A stretch of DNA of 60,174 nt from Akkermansia muciniphila (GTDB lineage: Bacteria > Pseudomonadota > Gammaproteobacteria > Burkholderiales > Burkholderiaceae_C), in the NCBI GenBank assembly GCA_943331105.2, contig CALQKH020000017.1:1-60174 (forward strand). The letters run 5' to 3'. Shown here one piece after another: positions 17,574-26,461 of this stretch. Within the stretch, counting starts at the first letter, position 1. The number at the start of each line of letters is the position of its first letter. Position numbers and translations under genes: made by a program. Below the pieces are notes generated by a model. The model worked only from the letters and a program-made list of their open reading frames with translations, was not told where the DNA came from and ran no database searches.

Positions 17574-18077
17574 TTAGCTGCAGCTGACGCTGCCGCAGCC
17601 AGACATGGTCACGTTTTGGATGGCCGAGGGGTCGGCCAGGGTTTCGGTCACGCTGTCAAAACCCACTGACTTGAGGTGTGCGGCCAAGCCTGCGTCCATG
17701 CTGGCGGCGTGGCCTGGAAACCATTCGATCAAGGCTTCGGCCATGCGGGTGATGATGGTTTTGTCGGTGTCGAGGTAATGGGCCTCGACCACGCGCATGG
17801 TCTCCAAAATGGTGGCGTGGTGTTCGGCATGGCAGTTGTCGGCCGAAAACCCAGTCGCCAGCATCCAGCGTTCTTCTTGCGCAAAGTGCTCAACGGTGTG
17901 GTTCAAAAACGCTTTGTAAACCGGCAATTGGTCTTCTTCGGGCGTGGCCAAAATCTGGTTGACCATGGCCATGAACTCGTGGTGCGTATCGTCCATGCGG
18001 GCGTCGCCTGTATTGAGCGAATCGGTCCAGAGCATGGGGGTGGGAACGGTGGCGGTGTCGGCGGCAATTTGGGACAT
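17574..18077 (-). CDS. Bacteriohemerythrin
   Basis: 167 residues from ATG 18077. The iron ligands of the hemerythrin fold are visible: DDTHHEFMAMV, HTVEHFAQEERWM, and CHAEHHATILE followed by another His/Asp region. Such proteins bind O2 at a non-heme di-iron centre in the cytoplasm for storage, sensing or delivery to methane or respiratory enzymes. The C-terminus ends in SGCGSVSCS, a small Cys/Gly/Ser tail not needed for the fold. An FNR-type box lies in the divergent gap upstream. No strong ribosome-binding site is seen. Confidence 0.88.
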   Translation of the reverse strand: MSQIAADTATVPTPMLWTDSLNTGDARMDDTHHEFMAMVNQILATPEEDQLPVYKAFLNHTVEHFAQEERWMLATGFSADNCHAEHHATILETMRVVEAHYLDTDKTIITRMAEALIEWFPGHAASMDAGLAAHLKSVGFDSVTETLADPSAIQNVTMSGCGSVSCS

Positions 18078-18204
18078 GGCGTTGGAGGTGCAGTTGGCTA
18101 AAAAAGTTGCTGAATTATCACGCCAGCTTAGCAACCTGGGTGCGGCTGGGTCTGCACCCGCAACGGCCCCCCGGTGATCAGGGTTTGCAAAAGCCATTAA
18201 CCTC

Positions 18205-18218
18205 TTGATTCTCATCAA
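18205..18218. promoter_or_regulatory. FNR/ANR-type box
   Basis: TTGAT-TCTC-ATCAA is a perfect match to the FNR/ANR consensus TTGAT-N4-ATCAA. It lies in the divergent gap between hemerythrin (start 18077, minus) and the membrane hydrolase (start 18250, plus). At 45 bp from the hydrolase ATG a bound regulator would more likely repress that gene, while activation of hemerythrin would need a start near 18170. Confidence 0.6.
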
Positions 18219-18249
18219 GCCAGCTTTTCCCTTTCTTCCCCTTTGCCTC

Positions 18250-19266
18250 ATGGATTCTGTTACACAAGTTCTTTTGGGCGCCTCGATCGGGGTGGCCGTC
18301 ATGGGGCGGCGCAACGCGCTGTGGAAGTCGGTCTTGTGGGGCGGTGTGGCGGGGTTGCTGCCCGATCTGGATGTGTTGCTGGACCATGGCGACCCGATCT
18401 TGAACATGATCCGCCACCGCGCGGAAACCCATGCTTTGCTGCTGCTCACGCTCTTTGCGTTTCCGATGGCCTGGGTGGTGAGTCGCATCCACAACCAAGC
18501 CCGCTTGTCTGGCCGTTGGTTCTGGGCGCTGTGGCTGGCGCTGGTCACGCACCCTTTGCTGGATCTGATGACGATTTACGGTACACAGGTGTTCCAGCCT
18601 TTCACCGACGAGGCCTATGGTTTGGGCAGCATGTTCATCATCGACCCGGTGTATTCACTGCCTTTGCTGGCGGGGGTGATTGCGGCGTTGCGTGTCAAAA
18701 CCGTGGGGCGCGCCTTGGCCATCAATGGTTGGGCGCTGGCTTTCAGCACCGTTTATTTGGCGTGGAGCGCGCTGGCGCAATGGGGCGTGACGCAACACGC
18801 CCGCCAATCCTTGCAGGCCCAAGGCTTGCCAAGCCAGCAACTTTTGGTCACACCCGCGCCCTTGAGCACTTTGGTGTGGCGCGTGGTGGCGATCGATGGT
18901 GATCGCTTACATGAAGGTTTTTACGCCCTGATGGACGGCAGCAGGGCCATGCGCTTTGTGGCCCATGAGCGGGGTGCAGCCTTGGCCGCGCAAAACGCCG
19001 ACCACCCGCAGTTGCAGCGCCTGGCGCGGTTCACCGATGGGTTTTATAAGGTGGCTCACGCCAACGGGCGCTTGGTGATCACCGACTTGCGCATGGGCCA
19101 GGAGCCCGCCTATGTGTTTTCTTTTGACATTGGCCCACCGCTGCAAGCAGGCCAGACCCATCCTGTCGCGCAGCAGCAAAGCCGCCGCATGGATGTGGGG
19201 GCTGGTTTGTCATGGCTAGGGCAGCGGATGTTGGGGCGGGACGTGCCGCCGCCCGGCGGGCCTTAG
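18250..19266 (+). CDS. Inner-membrane metal-dependent hydrolase family (YdjM/DUF457-like)
   Basis: 338 residues from ATG 18250. The N-terminus MDSVTQVLLGASIGVAVMG, then GLLPDLDVLLDHGD, HRAETHALLLL and THPLLDLMTIYGTQVF show the conserved Asp/His pattern of the DUF457 family, interleaved with about four hydrophobic helices. The C-terminal part (after about 190) is a soluble domain. The biochemical role is not established; relatives in enterobacteria are LexA-controlled. Its 3' end overlaps the convergent PPOX gene by four bases. Confidence 0.75.
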   Translation: MDSVTQVLLGASIGVAVMGRRNALWKSVLWGGVAGLLPDLDVLLDHGDPILNMIRHRAETHALLLLTLFAFPMAWVVSRIHNQARLSGRWFWALWLALVTHPLLDLMTIYGTQVFQPFTDEAYGLGSMFIIDPVYSLPLLAGVIAALRVKTVGRALAINGWALAFSTVYLAWSALAQWGVTQHARQSLQAQGLPSQQLLVTPAPLSTLVWRVVAIDGDRLHEGFYALMDGSRAMRFVAHERGAALAAQNADHPQLQRLARFTDGFYKVAHANGRLVITDLRMGQEPAYVFSFDIGPPLQAGQTHPVAQQQSRRMDVGAGLSWLGQRMLGRDVPPPGGP

Positions 19267-19880
19267 AGCGATTGCCGGTAACGCGCCATCATCTGGGCGT
19301 GGGTTTCGGTCTCGATCTCTTCGCCTTTAAAGGCTTTGATCTGGTCGCGCAGCATCTCGGTCATGTTGGGCATCTGCGCTCGGTCGACCTGGCGAGAGGC
19401 GTCCCAAAGTTGCGAACGCATGAAGGCCTTGGCGCAGTGCAAATACACCGACTCCACTGCCACGCGAATCACCACAACGGGTGCGCGCCGCGCATCGGCG
19501 CACAGCGCCAGATCGGCCGGGTCGGTGGACAACACGGCGCGGCCATTGACGCGCAAGGTCTCGTCAAAGCCCGGCACCATGAACAACAAGCCCAGGCGCC
19601 CGGTGGCGATGATGTTCTCCAGCGTGTCCAGCCGGTTGTTACCTGGTGCATCGGGCAGCAGCAAAGTGTGCGCATCGGGCACCTTGACAAAGCCCGGCTC
19701 GCCCCCGCGCGGCGAAGCGTCCATGTGCCCACCCGCATCGCTGCTGGCCAGCACCACAAATGGCGACAAGCCAACGAACTGCACCGCATGCGCTTCCAGC
19801 GCCGGGATTTCTTTTTTGAGCGCGCGCTCGCGGGCGGGGCCGTAGAGCTGGCGCAGGGCTTCAAGGGTGGTGATGTGCAT
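19263..19880 (-). CDS. Pyridoxamine-phosphate-oxidase-like flavin protein (MSMEG_1061-type)
   Basis: 205 residues. The split-barrel block FVVLASSDAGGHMDASPRGGEPGFV, then LLLPDAPGNNRLDTLENI and RVNGRAVLS match the PPOX family that binds FMN or F420. The substrate is not known. It converges on the membrane hydrolase gene and lies 18 bp after the ParE-like toxin stop on the same strand. Confidence 0.8.
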   Translation of the reverse strand: MHITTLEALRQLYGPARERALKKEIPALEAHAVQFVGLSPFVVLASSDAGGHMDASPRGGEPGFVKVPDAHTLLLPDAPGNNRLDTLENIIATGRLGLLFMVPGFDETLRVNGRAVLSTDPADLALCADARRAPVVVIRVAVESVYLHCAKAFMRSQLWDASRQVDRAQMPNMTEMLRDQIKAFKGEEIETETHAQMMARYRQSL

Positions 19881-19898
19881 GGAAAAGATTTTGGAGGT

Positions 19899-20192
19899 TC
19901 AGTTCATCCGGCCTTGCCAATACGCAGGGCGACGGTGCAAATGGGCGACTGCGATCACTAAAACGCTGTCCTGATCGACGTTGTAAATGACGCCGTATGG
20001 AAATCTGCGCAGGCGGCAGCGGCGGGTCTGGCTTGAAAGCGGATGCCAGCCAAGTGGGTGTTGCTCAATGAGTTGGATGGTGCGAAGAAACTCCACCAAA
20101 AACGAATCTCCCAAGCCTGGCGCTTGTTGGGCGTACCAACGGATCGCCTCGTCCAGCTCGGATTGAGCTGCGGGCAAGAGTCGCACGTTCAT
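19899..20192 (-). CDS. ParE/RelE-superfamily toxin
   Basis: 97 residues. The N-terminus VRLLPAAQSELDEAIRWYAQQAPGLGDSFL and the C-terminal RRFPYGVIYNVDQDSVLVIAVAHLHRRPAYW follow the ParE/RelE fold. It starts inside the antitoxin stop (ATGA, 20189-20192), so translation is coupled. Target (gyrase or ribosome) cannot be decided from sequence; the pattern is nearer to the plasmid_stab/ParE group. Confidence 0.88.
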   Translation of the reverse strand: MNVRLLPAAQSELDEAIRWYAQQAPGLGDSFLVEFLRTIQLIEQHPLGWHPLSSQTRRCRLRRFPYGVIYNVDQDSVLVIAVAHLHRRPAYWQGRMN

Positions 20193-20413
20193 GCCGTTTT
20201 GACTTGGTATTTGGCAATGACTTCATTCAAGGGGATGGCTTTTACCTCACCTCGGCGATAGGCCAAAAGACGTGATTCGGCCTCTTGTGCCCATTGCGCA
20301 TCCAAGGAGTCGTCCCGTGCATCTAAGGTGTCAAGGATCTGATCGACCAAAGCCATACGTTCCTCGGGGGGCAGTTGTGATGCTTGATCGCAGAGTTGCT
20401 TGGCGGTTGGCAT
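20189..20413 (-). CDS. Addiction-module antitoxin (CHP02574 family)
   Basis: 74 residues from ATG 20413, chosen because GGAG lies seven bases before it; a TTG at 20425 is less likely. The text LPPEERMALVDQILDTLDARDD followed by WAQEAESRLLAYRRGEVKAIPLNEV is typical of the short antitoxins paired with ParE-like toxins. It is mostly helical and without an obvious DNA-binding fold. Confidence 0.87.
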   Translation of the reverse strand: MPTAKQLCDQASQLPPEERMALVDQILDTLDARDDSLDAQWAQEAESRLLAYRRGEVKAIPLNEVIAKYQVKTA

Positions 20414-20533
20414 GTGGGACTCCAAAGGGCGGTGGAAAGTCAGTTTAGCGAAGTTCAGCGCTTATGGAAATTCAAGCCGTTAGCAAAACCGAGTTGCGTA
20501 GCATGGTTGCATCCGAATGCCACTGTACGAGAT

Positions 20534-20707
20534 TTAAAACCCCGACCCCGGCTCACTCAAAAACGCCAGCTCCTCGGCCATGGATAGGCGGCCGAGGATG
20601 GCACAAGTTTGGAATAAAGGGTGGGGGTACCGGCCAAAGCGCTCGATGATGGCTTGGTGGCGCTGCTCGAAACGCAGGGTGTCTTCCAGGCACGGCTGAG
20701 GAATCAC
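20534..20707 (-). pseudogene. C-terminal fragment of a DUF924-family gene
   Basis: Directly after the glnS stop the minus strand has 57 open codons reading ...FEQRHQAIIERFGRYPH, then CAILGR and AEELAFLSEPGSGF. This is the C-terminal signature of DUF924 proteins (RHxxIIxRFGRFPHRNAxLGRxSTPEExAFL) with a few inserted residues (PLFQT) in the His-Arg-Asn loop. The first two thirds of such a protein are absent, so I call it a remnant. A GTG at 20707 overlapping the glnS stop is the only start. Confidence 0.6.
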
Positions 20708-22530
20708 TTACCCCAGCTGTCCTTCAACCCCGTCACCCGGTTGAACACCGGCTTGGCGCCCGCCACATGATCCAGGCGGTCCGCCACAAAGTACCCAAAG
20801 CGCTCAAACTGGAACTTCTGGTCTGGCTGCGCCCCGGCCAGTGATGGCTCCACATACGCGGTGACCACTTTCAGGCTGTCCGGGTTCAGGCTTTGCAAGA
20901 AGTCTTTGCCGCCCGCGTCGGGGTGCGCTTCGGCAAACAGGCGGTCGTACAGGCGAACCTCGGCCTTGACGCCGTCGGCCACGCTCACCCAGGTGATGGC
21001 GGCTTTGGCTTTGACGCTGTCGGCGCCGGGCGTGCCGCTCTTGGTGCCGGGAATCACTTTGGCATGCACCTCTGTAACGTTGCCCGCCGCGTCGCGTGCG
21101 CAGCCGGTGCATTCGATGACGTAGCCGCCCTTCAGGCGCACCACGTTGCCGGGGAACAAGCGCTTGTAGCCCTTGGGCGGCACTTCTTCGAAGTCTTCGC
21201 GCTCGATCCACACTTCCTTGCCGATCTTGAATGCGCGGTCGGCAGGCGGCGTTTGGCCATCAAGCAATGCGCTGTGGGGCAGGGCGGGTTGGGTGCAGGC
21301 TTCGGTGTAGCCGTCGCTGCCAAAGGCCTCGGCCCAGTTGGTCAGCACCAGCTTGAGGGGGTCGAGCACGGCCATGCCGCGGTGGGCTTTGTTTTCCAGG
21401 TCTTCGCGCAGGCACCCTTCGAGCGTGCTGTAGTCGATCCAGGAATCGCTTTTGGTCACGCCAATGCGGTCGGCAAACAGGCGCAGGCTTGTCGGGGTGT
21501 AGCCCCGGCGGCGCATGCCCGCGATGGTTGGCATGCGCGGGTCGTCCCAGCCGCTGACTTTGCCTTCATTGACCAGTTGCGCCAGCTTGCGTTTGCTGGT
21601 GATGACGTAAGTGAGGTTCAGACGGGCAAATTCATATTGTTTGGGGCTGGGCGCGGCCAGCAGCTTGCACTCGCACAGGCGCTCCATCAGCCAGTCGTAA
21701 AACGGGCGCTGGTCTTCGAACTCCAGCGTGCAGATGCTGTGGGTGATTTGCTCCAGCGCGTCTTCGATGGGGTGGGCAAAGGTGTACATCGGGTAGATGC
21801 ACCAGGTGTCGCCCGTGTGGTGGTGGGTAGCGCGGCGGATGCGGTAGATGGCCGGGTCGCGCATATTGATGTTGGGCGAGGCCATGTCGATCTTGGCGCG
21901 CAGCACGGCAGCGCCATCGGCCAGCTTGCCGTCCCGCATGTCGCGGAAGCGCGCCAGGTTTTCTGCCACCGTGCGGGTGCGGAAAGGGCTGTCCACGCCG
22001 GGTTTGCCAAAGTCGCCCCGGTTGGCGCGCATGTCTTCGGCACTTTGTTCGTCCACATAGGCGTGGCCAGCTTCAATCAGCGCTTCGGCTGCGCGGTACA
22101 TGAAGTCGAAGTAGTCACTGGCTTGGTAGGGCGCGGCTGAGCCTGCGGCCTGGCCGAGTTGGGCCCAGTCAAAGCCGAGCCATTTCACGGCGTCGATGAT
22201 GCTGTTGACGTACTCGGTGTCTTCTTTTTCGGGGTTGGTGTCGTCAAAGCGCAGGTGGCACACGCCGCCGTACTCTTGCGCCAGCCCAAAGTTGATGCAG
22301 ATGCTTTTGGCGTGGCCCACATGCAAATAGCCGTTGGGCTCGGGCGGAAAGCGGGTGCGGATCTTGGCTGGATCGGGCTCGCCTGCAGCGTGGTGCGCAG
22401 CGTCGCCGGGGCTGCCTGCCCAGCGGCGGCTGGCGTAGGTGCCCTGCTCGATGTCTTTTTCGATGATCTGGCGCAGGAAGTTGCTGACCTTGTGGTCGGC
22501 TTCAGGGACTTTGTCGGTGGGGGAGGTCAT
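20704..22530 (-). CDS. glnS: Glutaminyl-tRNA synthetase
   Basis: 608 residues. Class I motifs are PPEPNGYLHVGHAK (HIGH) near 62-75 and VITSKRK (KMSKS variant) in the Gln/Glu family spacing. FDDTNPEKED, DTWCIYPMYTFAHPIEDAL and THSICTLEFEDQRPFYDW are GlnRS hallmarks, and a C-terminal beta-barrel anticodon-binding region follows. It charges tRNA-Gln in the cytoplasm. Divergent from the proline-rich envelope gene at 22693. Confidence 0.97.
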   Translation of the reverse strand: MTSPTDKVPEADHKVSNFLRQIIEKDIEQGTYASRRWAGSPGDAAHHAAGEPDPAKIRTRFPPEPNGYLHVGHAKSICINFGLAQEYGGVCHLRFDDTNPEKEDTEYVNSIIDAVKWLGFDWAQLGQAAGSAAPYQASDYFDFMYRAAEALIEAGHAYVDEQSAEDMRANRGDFGKPGVDSPFRTRTVAENLARFRDMRDGKLADGAAVLRAKIDMASPNINMRDPAIYRIRRATHHHTGDTWCIYPMYTFAHPIEDALEQITHSICTLEFEDQRPFYDWLMERLCECKLLAAPSPKQYEFARLNLTYVITSKRKLAQLVNEGKVSGWDDPRMPTIAGMRRRGYTPTSLRLFADRIGVTKSDSWIDYSTLEGCLREDLENKAHRGMAVLDPLKLVLTNWAEAFGSDGYTEACTQPALPHSALLDGQTPPADRAFKIGKEVWIEREDFEEVPPKGYKRLFPGNVVRLKGGYVIECTGCARDAAGNVTEVHAKVIPGTKSGTPGADSVKAKAAITWVSVADGVKAEVRLYDRLFAEAHPDAGGKDFLQSLNPDSLKVVTAYVEPSLAGAQPDQKFQFERFGYFVADRLDHVAGAKPVFNRVTGLKDSWGK

Positions 22531-22692
22531 AGCGCTTGATTTTAGGGGTTGGCGCAGGCTTGAGCTGGCCGGGTCTGTTACGAATGGATACCACTGTCAA
22601 GCGCTGGCGGTGCACCAATGGCCAGTCTGGCGCGCTAAGCATGCAGGGAGCCTGCTTTCAAGACAAGCCAACCTCATCAAAGGACCTTTGCC

Positions 22693-23070
22693 ATGCGTTC
22701 ATTCAAATTGTCATTCTCCAGAGCCATCGCGCTGCTCGGCCTGCTGGGTTTGGGCCTGGCTCAGGTGGGCTGCGCCCATTCGGTGGTGGAACCGTCTGTG
22801 TCGGTGCACTCGCGCATCGGCCATTTCCCGGTGTACACCCAGATAGGGATGCCCAGCCCGGTGATTTATGGCCCGCCGCCTCGGGTGATTTACGCCCCGC
22901 CACCACCACCGCCCCGTGTGGTGTATGTGCCCCGGGTCTATGCGCCTGTTCACGGTTGGGGACATGGGCATGACGGCCACCAAAGGACCCATGAACGCAG
23001 GCACTTTCGGCGCGATGACGGCGGATTCGGACAGGGTGGGGGTGGTCATCGGGAGCCATGGCGCCGCTGA
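22693..23070 (+). CDS. Small proline-rich exported protein
   Basis: 125 residues, with AAAGGA upstream of the ATG. A basic start plus a hydrophobic stretch (IALLGLLGLGLAQVGCAHS) forms a signal peptide. A Cys follows G at about 27, so it may be a lipoprotein, though QVGC is a poor lipobox. Then come PPPRVIYAPPPPPPRVVYVP repeats and a His/Gly/Arg-rich tail. Similar short PxxVY proteins are common in Burkholderiales; function unknown. Confidence 0.65.
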   Translation: MRSFKLSFSRAIALLGLLGLGLAQVGCAHSVVEPSVSVHSRIGHFPVYTQIGMPSPVIYGPPPRVIYAPPPPPPRVVYVPRVYAPVHGWGHGHDGHQRTHERRHFRRDDGGFGQGGGGHREPWRR

Positions 23071-23100
23071 TGGTAATGGTCCCCCGGGGTTTGTCGAACC

Positions 23101-23616
23101 TCAAGGTCGTTGACGCAAGACCATTTCGTCGCGCCGGATTTCCACGTCAAAGTGCTTCAAAAATGCCTGGCCCAGCAGCGCTTGTTCGGGCGGCATGCCC
23201 GTGAGGCCCACGGTGACGCTGGCATCGTTGAGTACCAGATGCCCCGCCCGCACGGGCACGCTGCGCACCAGCTGGCCGGGGCGCTGGCCGTTCGCAGTGT
23301 GCAAAGTGATGCTTTGGCCCGCTGGCAGCCCGGCCTGGGTGGCCAGCGCCTGACTCACGCTCACATGGCTGGCACCGGTGTCCACCAAAAAGCGCACCGG
23401 CTGGCGGTTGACTTCACCCTCCACATGAAAATGCCCATCGCGCTGGCGCGGAATGACCAGATCGCCCGAGCTGAGGGCATAGGGCTTGAGGCTGGCCTGG
23501 CGGTTTTGCTCCATGCGATCAAACACCAGATACAGCACCCCCGCCACAGCCAACCAAACGGCGGCGATGGCGAAGGCGCCGAGGCGGGCGGTTGAGTGGA
23601 GGGAGGGCGGTGGCAT
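23101..23616 (-). CDS. Membrane-anchored retropepsin-like aspartic protease
   Basis: 171 residues from ATG 23616. One N-terminal transmembrane helix (about 10-32) is followed by GHFHVEGEVNRQPVRFLVDTGASHVSVS, with the retropepsin active-site DTGAS. TANGQRPGQ makes the flap, and QALLGQAFLKHFDVEIRRDEMVLR closes the fold. This is the TIGR02281 clan-AA group; enzymes work as dimers in the periplasm, substrates unknown. It is convergent with the small proline-rich gene. Confidence 0.85.
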   Translation of the reverse strand: MPPPSLHSTARLGAFAIAAVWLAVAGVLYLVFDRMEQNRQASLKPYALSSGDLVIPRQRDGHFHVEGEVNRQPVRFLVDTGASHVSVSQALATQAGLPAGQSITLHTANGQRPGQLVRSVPVRAGHLVLNDASVTVGLTGMPPEQALLGQAFLKHFDVEIRRDEMVLRQRP

Positions 23617-23758
23617 GACAGGCAATATAGCGGCACTGCAGTATGGGTCGGCAAGGCCGCGCCGTTCAAAAGGCCAAACCACTGACCGATTGGCCAAGCA
23701 CGCCCTGCAACTGGGACAGCACAAAGACGATAATCACTCCAGTTTTTGAGGAGCGTTT

Positions 23759-24583
23759 GTGGATTTGATGCTGTTGCTGAAAGCCGCCGTGATGGGTGTG
23801 GTCGAGGGTTTGACCGAGTTCTTGCCGATCTCGTCCACCGGGCATTTGATTTTGGCCGGGGCTTTGCTGGGCTTTGACGACGACAAGGCCAAGGTGTTCG
23901 ACATCGCCATCCAGACGGGCGCGATTTTGGCGGTGATCATTGTGTACTGGCAAAAGATCAGCAGCACGGTGCGCGCCTTGCCGCACAGCGCAGACGCCCA
24001 ACGTTTTGCCTTGAACGTGTTCATCGCCTTTGTGCCTGCCGTGATTTTGGGCTTGCTGTTTGGCAAGGCCATCAAGGCGAACTTGTTCACGCCCGAGGTG
24101 GTGGCCACCAGTTTCATCGTGGGTGGCTTCATCATTTTGTGGGCCGAGCGCCGACAGGCTCGTTCGGTGCACATTGCCGAGGTGGAAGACATGCGTTGGC
24201 AAGACGCCTTGAAGGTGGGCTTGGTGCAGTGCCTGGCCATGATTCCGGGCACCAGCCGCAGCGGCGCGACCATCATCGGCGGCATGTTGCTGGGCATGTC
24301 GCGCAAGGCGGCAACTGACTTCTCGTTTTACCTGGCGATTCCCACACTGATCGGCGCGGGCGCATACAGCCTGTACAAAGACCGCGCCTTGCTGAGCATG
24401 GCCGACGCGCCGATGTTTGCGGTGGGCTTGGTGTTTTCGTTTTTGAGCGCCTGGGTGTGTGTGCGCTGGCTGCTCAAGTTCATCTCGACCAACAGCTTCG
24501 AGGTGTTCGCTTGGTATCGGATCGTGTTCGGTCTGGTGGTGCTGGGCACCAGCTACTTTGGGCTGGTGAGCTGGGCGGCTTGA
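23759..24583 (+). CDS. uppP: Undecaprenyl-diphosphatase
   Basis: 274 residues from GTG 23759, with GAGGAG eight bases upstream. Signatures are [20 protein letters not shown] (Glu-rich motif) and [13 protein letters not shown], plus about eight membrane helices. It removes a phosphate from undecaprenyl diphosphate so the lipid carrier can be reused for peptidoglycan and other envelope polymers, and gives bacitracin tolerance. Also named BacA. Confidence 0.96.
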   Translation: MDLMLLLKAAVMGVVEGLTEFLPISSTGHLILAGALLGFDDDKAKVFDIAIQTGAILAVIIVYWQKISSTVRALPHSADAQRFALNVFIAFVPAVILGLLFGKAIKANLFTPEVVATSFIVGGFIILWAERRQARSVHIAEVEDMRWQDALKVGLVQCLAMIPGTSRSGATIIGGMLLGMSRKAATDFSFYLAIPTLIGAGAYSLYKDRALLSMADAPMFAVGLVFSFLSAWVCVRWLLKFISTNSFEVFAWYRIVFGLVVLGTSYFGLVSWAA

Positions 24584-24659
24584 TCGGGTGCACCTAGGCG
24601 ACATGCTGGGCTTTGGGTCACGCCCAGAATGGAAGTCCCTTGTTTGACGCATCCTGCGG

Positions 24660-25907
24660 ATGCGTTGGTTCACAAACCCCTGCATGCCTGTCGTCCTGTC
24701 CAACTCTTTTCGCCGTCTGGCTTGGTCCAATTTGCTGGCCCAGTCGGCCGAGCAACTGAGCCTGGCCGCTGTGCCCATTGTGGCGGTGCTGTTGCTGCAG
24801 GCTGGCCCCGGTGAAATTGGTTTGCTGGCCTCCATCCAATCGTTGCCGTTTTTGCTGCTGTCCATGCCGCTGGGCCTGCTGGCCGACCGCACTTCGCGCA
24901 CACGCTTGATGGCCCTGGCCGAGACGCTGCGGGCCTTGGCTTTGTTGTTGTTGCTGGTGCTGATCGTCACGGGGCATGTGTCGATTGCGGCTTTGGCCAT
25001 CATTGGTTTCATCGCGGCGGTGGGCACGGTGGCCTTCAGTGTGGCGGCGCCTTCCTTGGTGCCTGCTTTGGTACAGGTTGATGGACTGGCCCAAGCCAAT
25101 GGGCGGCTGGAGTTGGCACGCAGCGCGGCCTTTGCAGCAGGCCCGGCTTTGGCTGGGGCCTTGATCGCGTGGACCGGTGCGTCGGCGGCCTTTGTGCTGT
25201 CGGGCATGTTGTCGGTGGCGGCGGTGTTGTGCCTGCGTGGCATCCGCGAGCCTGAACGCGCAGCCATGCCGGCTCGCCACCCTTTGCTGGAGTTGCAAGA
25301 CGGGGCCAAGTGGGTGTGGCAGAGCGATCTGCTTCGGCCCATGATGTTTTGCTCGATTGCCTGGAACATTTCCTGGTTCATGCTGCAAGCGGCCTATGTG
25401 CCCTATGCCATCCACGATTTGGGGCTGGATGCGAGTGGCGTGGGCGTGACGCTGGCTTTGTATGGCGTGGGCATGATCGTGGGCGCATTGCTGGCGCCGC
25501 GTGTGGTGGGAGCGCTGCCGTTTGGGCAGGCGATTTTGTTGGGGCCTTATTTTTCGGTGCTGGCGGCGGTCACCATGGCGCTGACCTTGTTTTGGCCGCA
25601 TGGCTGGTTGGCGGCCTTGTCTTACTTTTTCTTTGGAGCGGGGCCGATCATCTGGACCATCACCTCGACCACCTTGCGCCAGACAGTGACGCCTGCGGCC
25701 ATGATCGGGCGGGTCACGTCGATCAACATCGTGGCCAGTACAGGCGCACGCCCGCTGGGTGCGGCGCTGGGTGGTGTGGTGGGGGTGAGCTTTCCGGTGT
25801 CAGTCAGCCTGTGGTGCGTGGTTCTGGGCTTTGGGCTGCAGGCCATCATCATCAGCGCGTCCAAGGTGCGCACACTCAAGCGATTGCCTGAGCTCTTGCC
25901 CGATTGA
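24660..25907 (+). CDS. MFS transporter (MFS_3/EntS-like)
   Basis: 415 residues with about 11-12 hydrophobic helices. The loop 2-3 motif PLGLLADRTSRTRLM and a central cytoplasmic loop (ERAAMPARHPLLELQDGAKWVW) are typical of the MFS_3 group, which exports siderophores or drugs. A second ATG at 24684 is an alternative start; neither has a clear Shine-Dalgarno. Substrate unknown. The next gene follows after 25 bp. Confidence 0.85.
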   Translation: MRWFTNPCMPVVLSNSFRRLAWSNLLAQSAEQLSLAAVPIVAVLLLQAGPGEIGLLASIQSLPFLLLSMPLGLLADRTSRTRLMALAETLRALALLLLLVLIVTGHVSIAALAIIGFIAAVGTVAFSVAAPSLVPALVQVDGLAQANGRLELARSAAFAAGPALAGALIAWTGASAAFVLSGMLSVAAVLCLRGIREPERAAMPARHPLLELQDGAKWVWQSDLLRPMMFCSIAWNISWFMLQAAYVPYAIHDLGLDASGVGVTLALYGVGMIVGALLAPRVVGALPFGQAILLGPYFSVLAAVTMALTLFWPHGWLAALSYFFFGAGPIIWTITSTTLRQTVTPAAMIGRVTSINIVASTGARPLGAALGGVVGVSFPVSVSLWCVVLGFGLQAIIISASKVRTLKRLPELLPD

Positions 25908-25932
25908 TTTAAAAAAAAGAGGAGACAAGACC

Positions 25933-26430
25933 ATGCAACAAACCGCGTTTGAAGAATTACTCCAGCGTTTTTCGGCCGCCGCCGAAGCGGGCGATGGCGA
26001 GGCCTTTGCGCAGTGTTTCACGCCAGACGGCATCTACCATGACTACATCTATGGCGACCACACGGGCCGCGCCGACATCGCCCACATGATGAGCGACCTG
26101 TTCCACCGCGATGCAGGGCCCGATTACCGCTGGGAGATGTTCGAGCCCGTGTGCAATGGGCAGTTGGCCTATGCGAGGTCTTTGTCGAGCTTCACCTCGA
26201 AGGTGCCTGAGTTTGCAGGGCGGCAGGTGGTGATCGACGGCATCAGCCGCTTTGCGTTGCGTGACGGGCTGATTTGCGATTACAGCGAATCGGTCAATGG
26301 CGGCGTGGCCATGGTGCAGCTGGGGGTGGCTGCGCCGCGCCTGGAAAAGGTGCTCAAGCGCTGGAGCCAGCAGCTGTTGGACCAGCCCGCGACCCTAGCG
26401 TTTTTGGCCCGTGGCAAGCGCACGGTGTGA
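25933..26430 (+). CDS. SnoaL-like / NTF2-fold protein
   Basis: 165 residues from ATG 25933, with GAGGAGA nearby. FEELLQRFSAAAEAGDGEAFAQCFTPDGIYHDYIYGDHTGRADIAHMM is the start of the NTF2/SnoaL cone fold used by small isomerases, hydratases and dehydratases. It is 31 bp before an enoyl-CoA hydratase and probably works in the same acyl-CoA pathway, but the substrate is not evident. Confidence 0.78.
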   Translation: MQQTAFEELLQRFSAAAEAGDGEAFAQCFTPDGIYHDYIYGDHTGRADIAHMMSDLFHRDAGPDYRWEMFEPVCNGQLAYARSLSSFTSKVPEFAGRQVVIDGISRFALRDGLICDYSESVNGGVAMVQLGVAAPRLEKVLKRWSQQLLDQPATLAFLARGKRTV

Positions 26431-26461
26431 GTTGTTCAATCCTTCTTTGAAAGGCCAAGCC

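Noticed and set aside
23666..25381. 571-codon minus-strand frame across uppP and the MFS gene
   Set aside because: Covers two well-supported genes in antisense; composition is that of a shadow frame.
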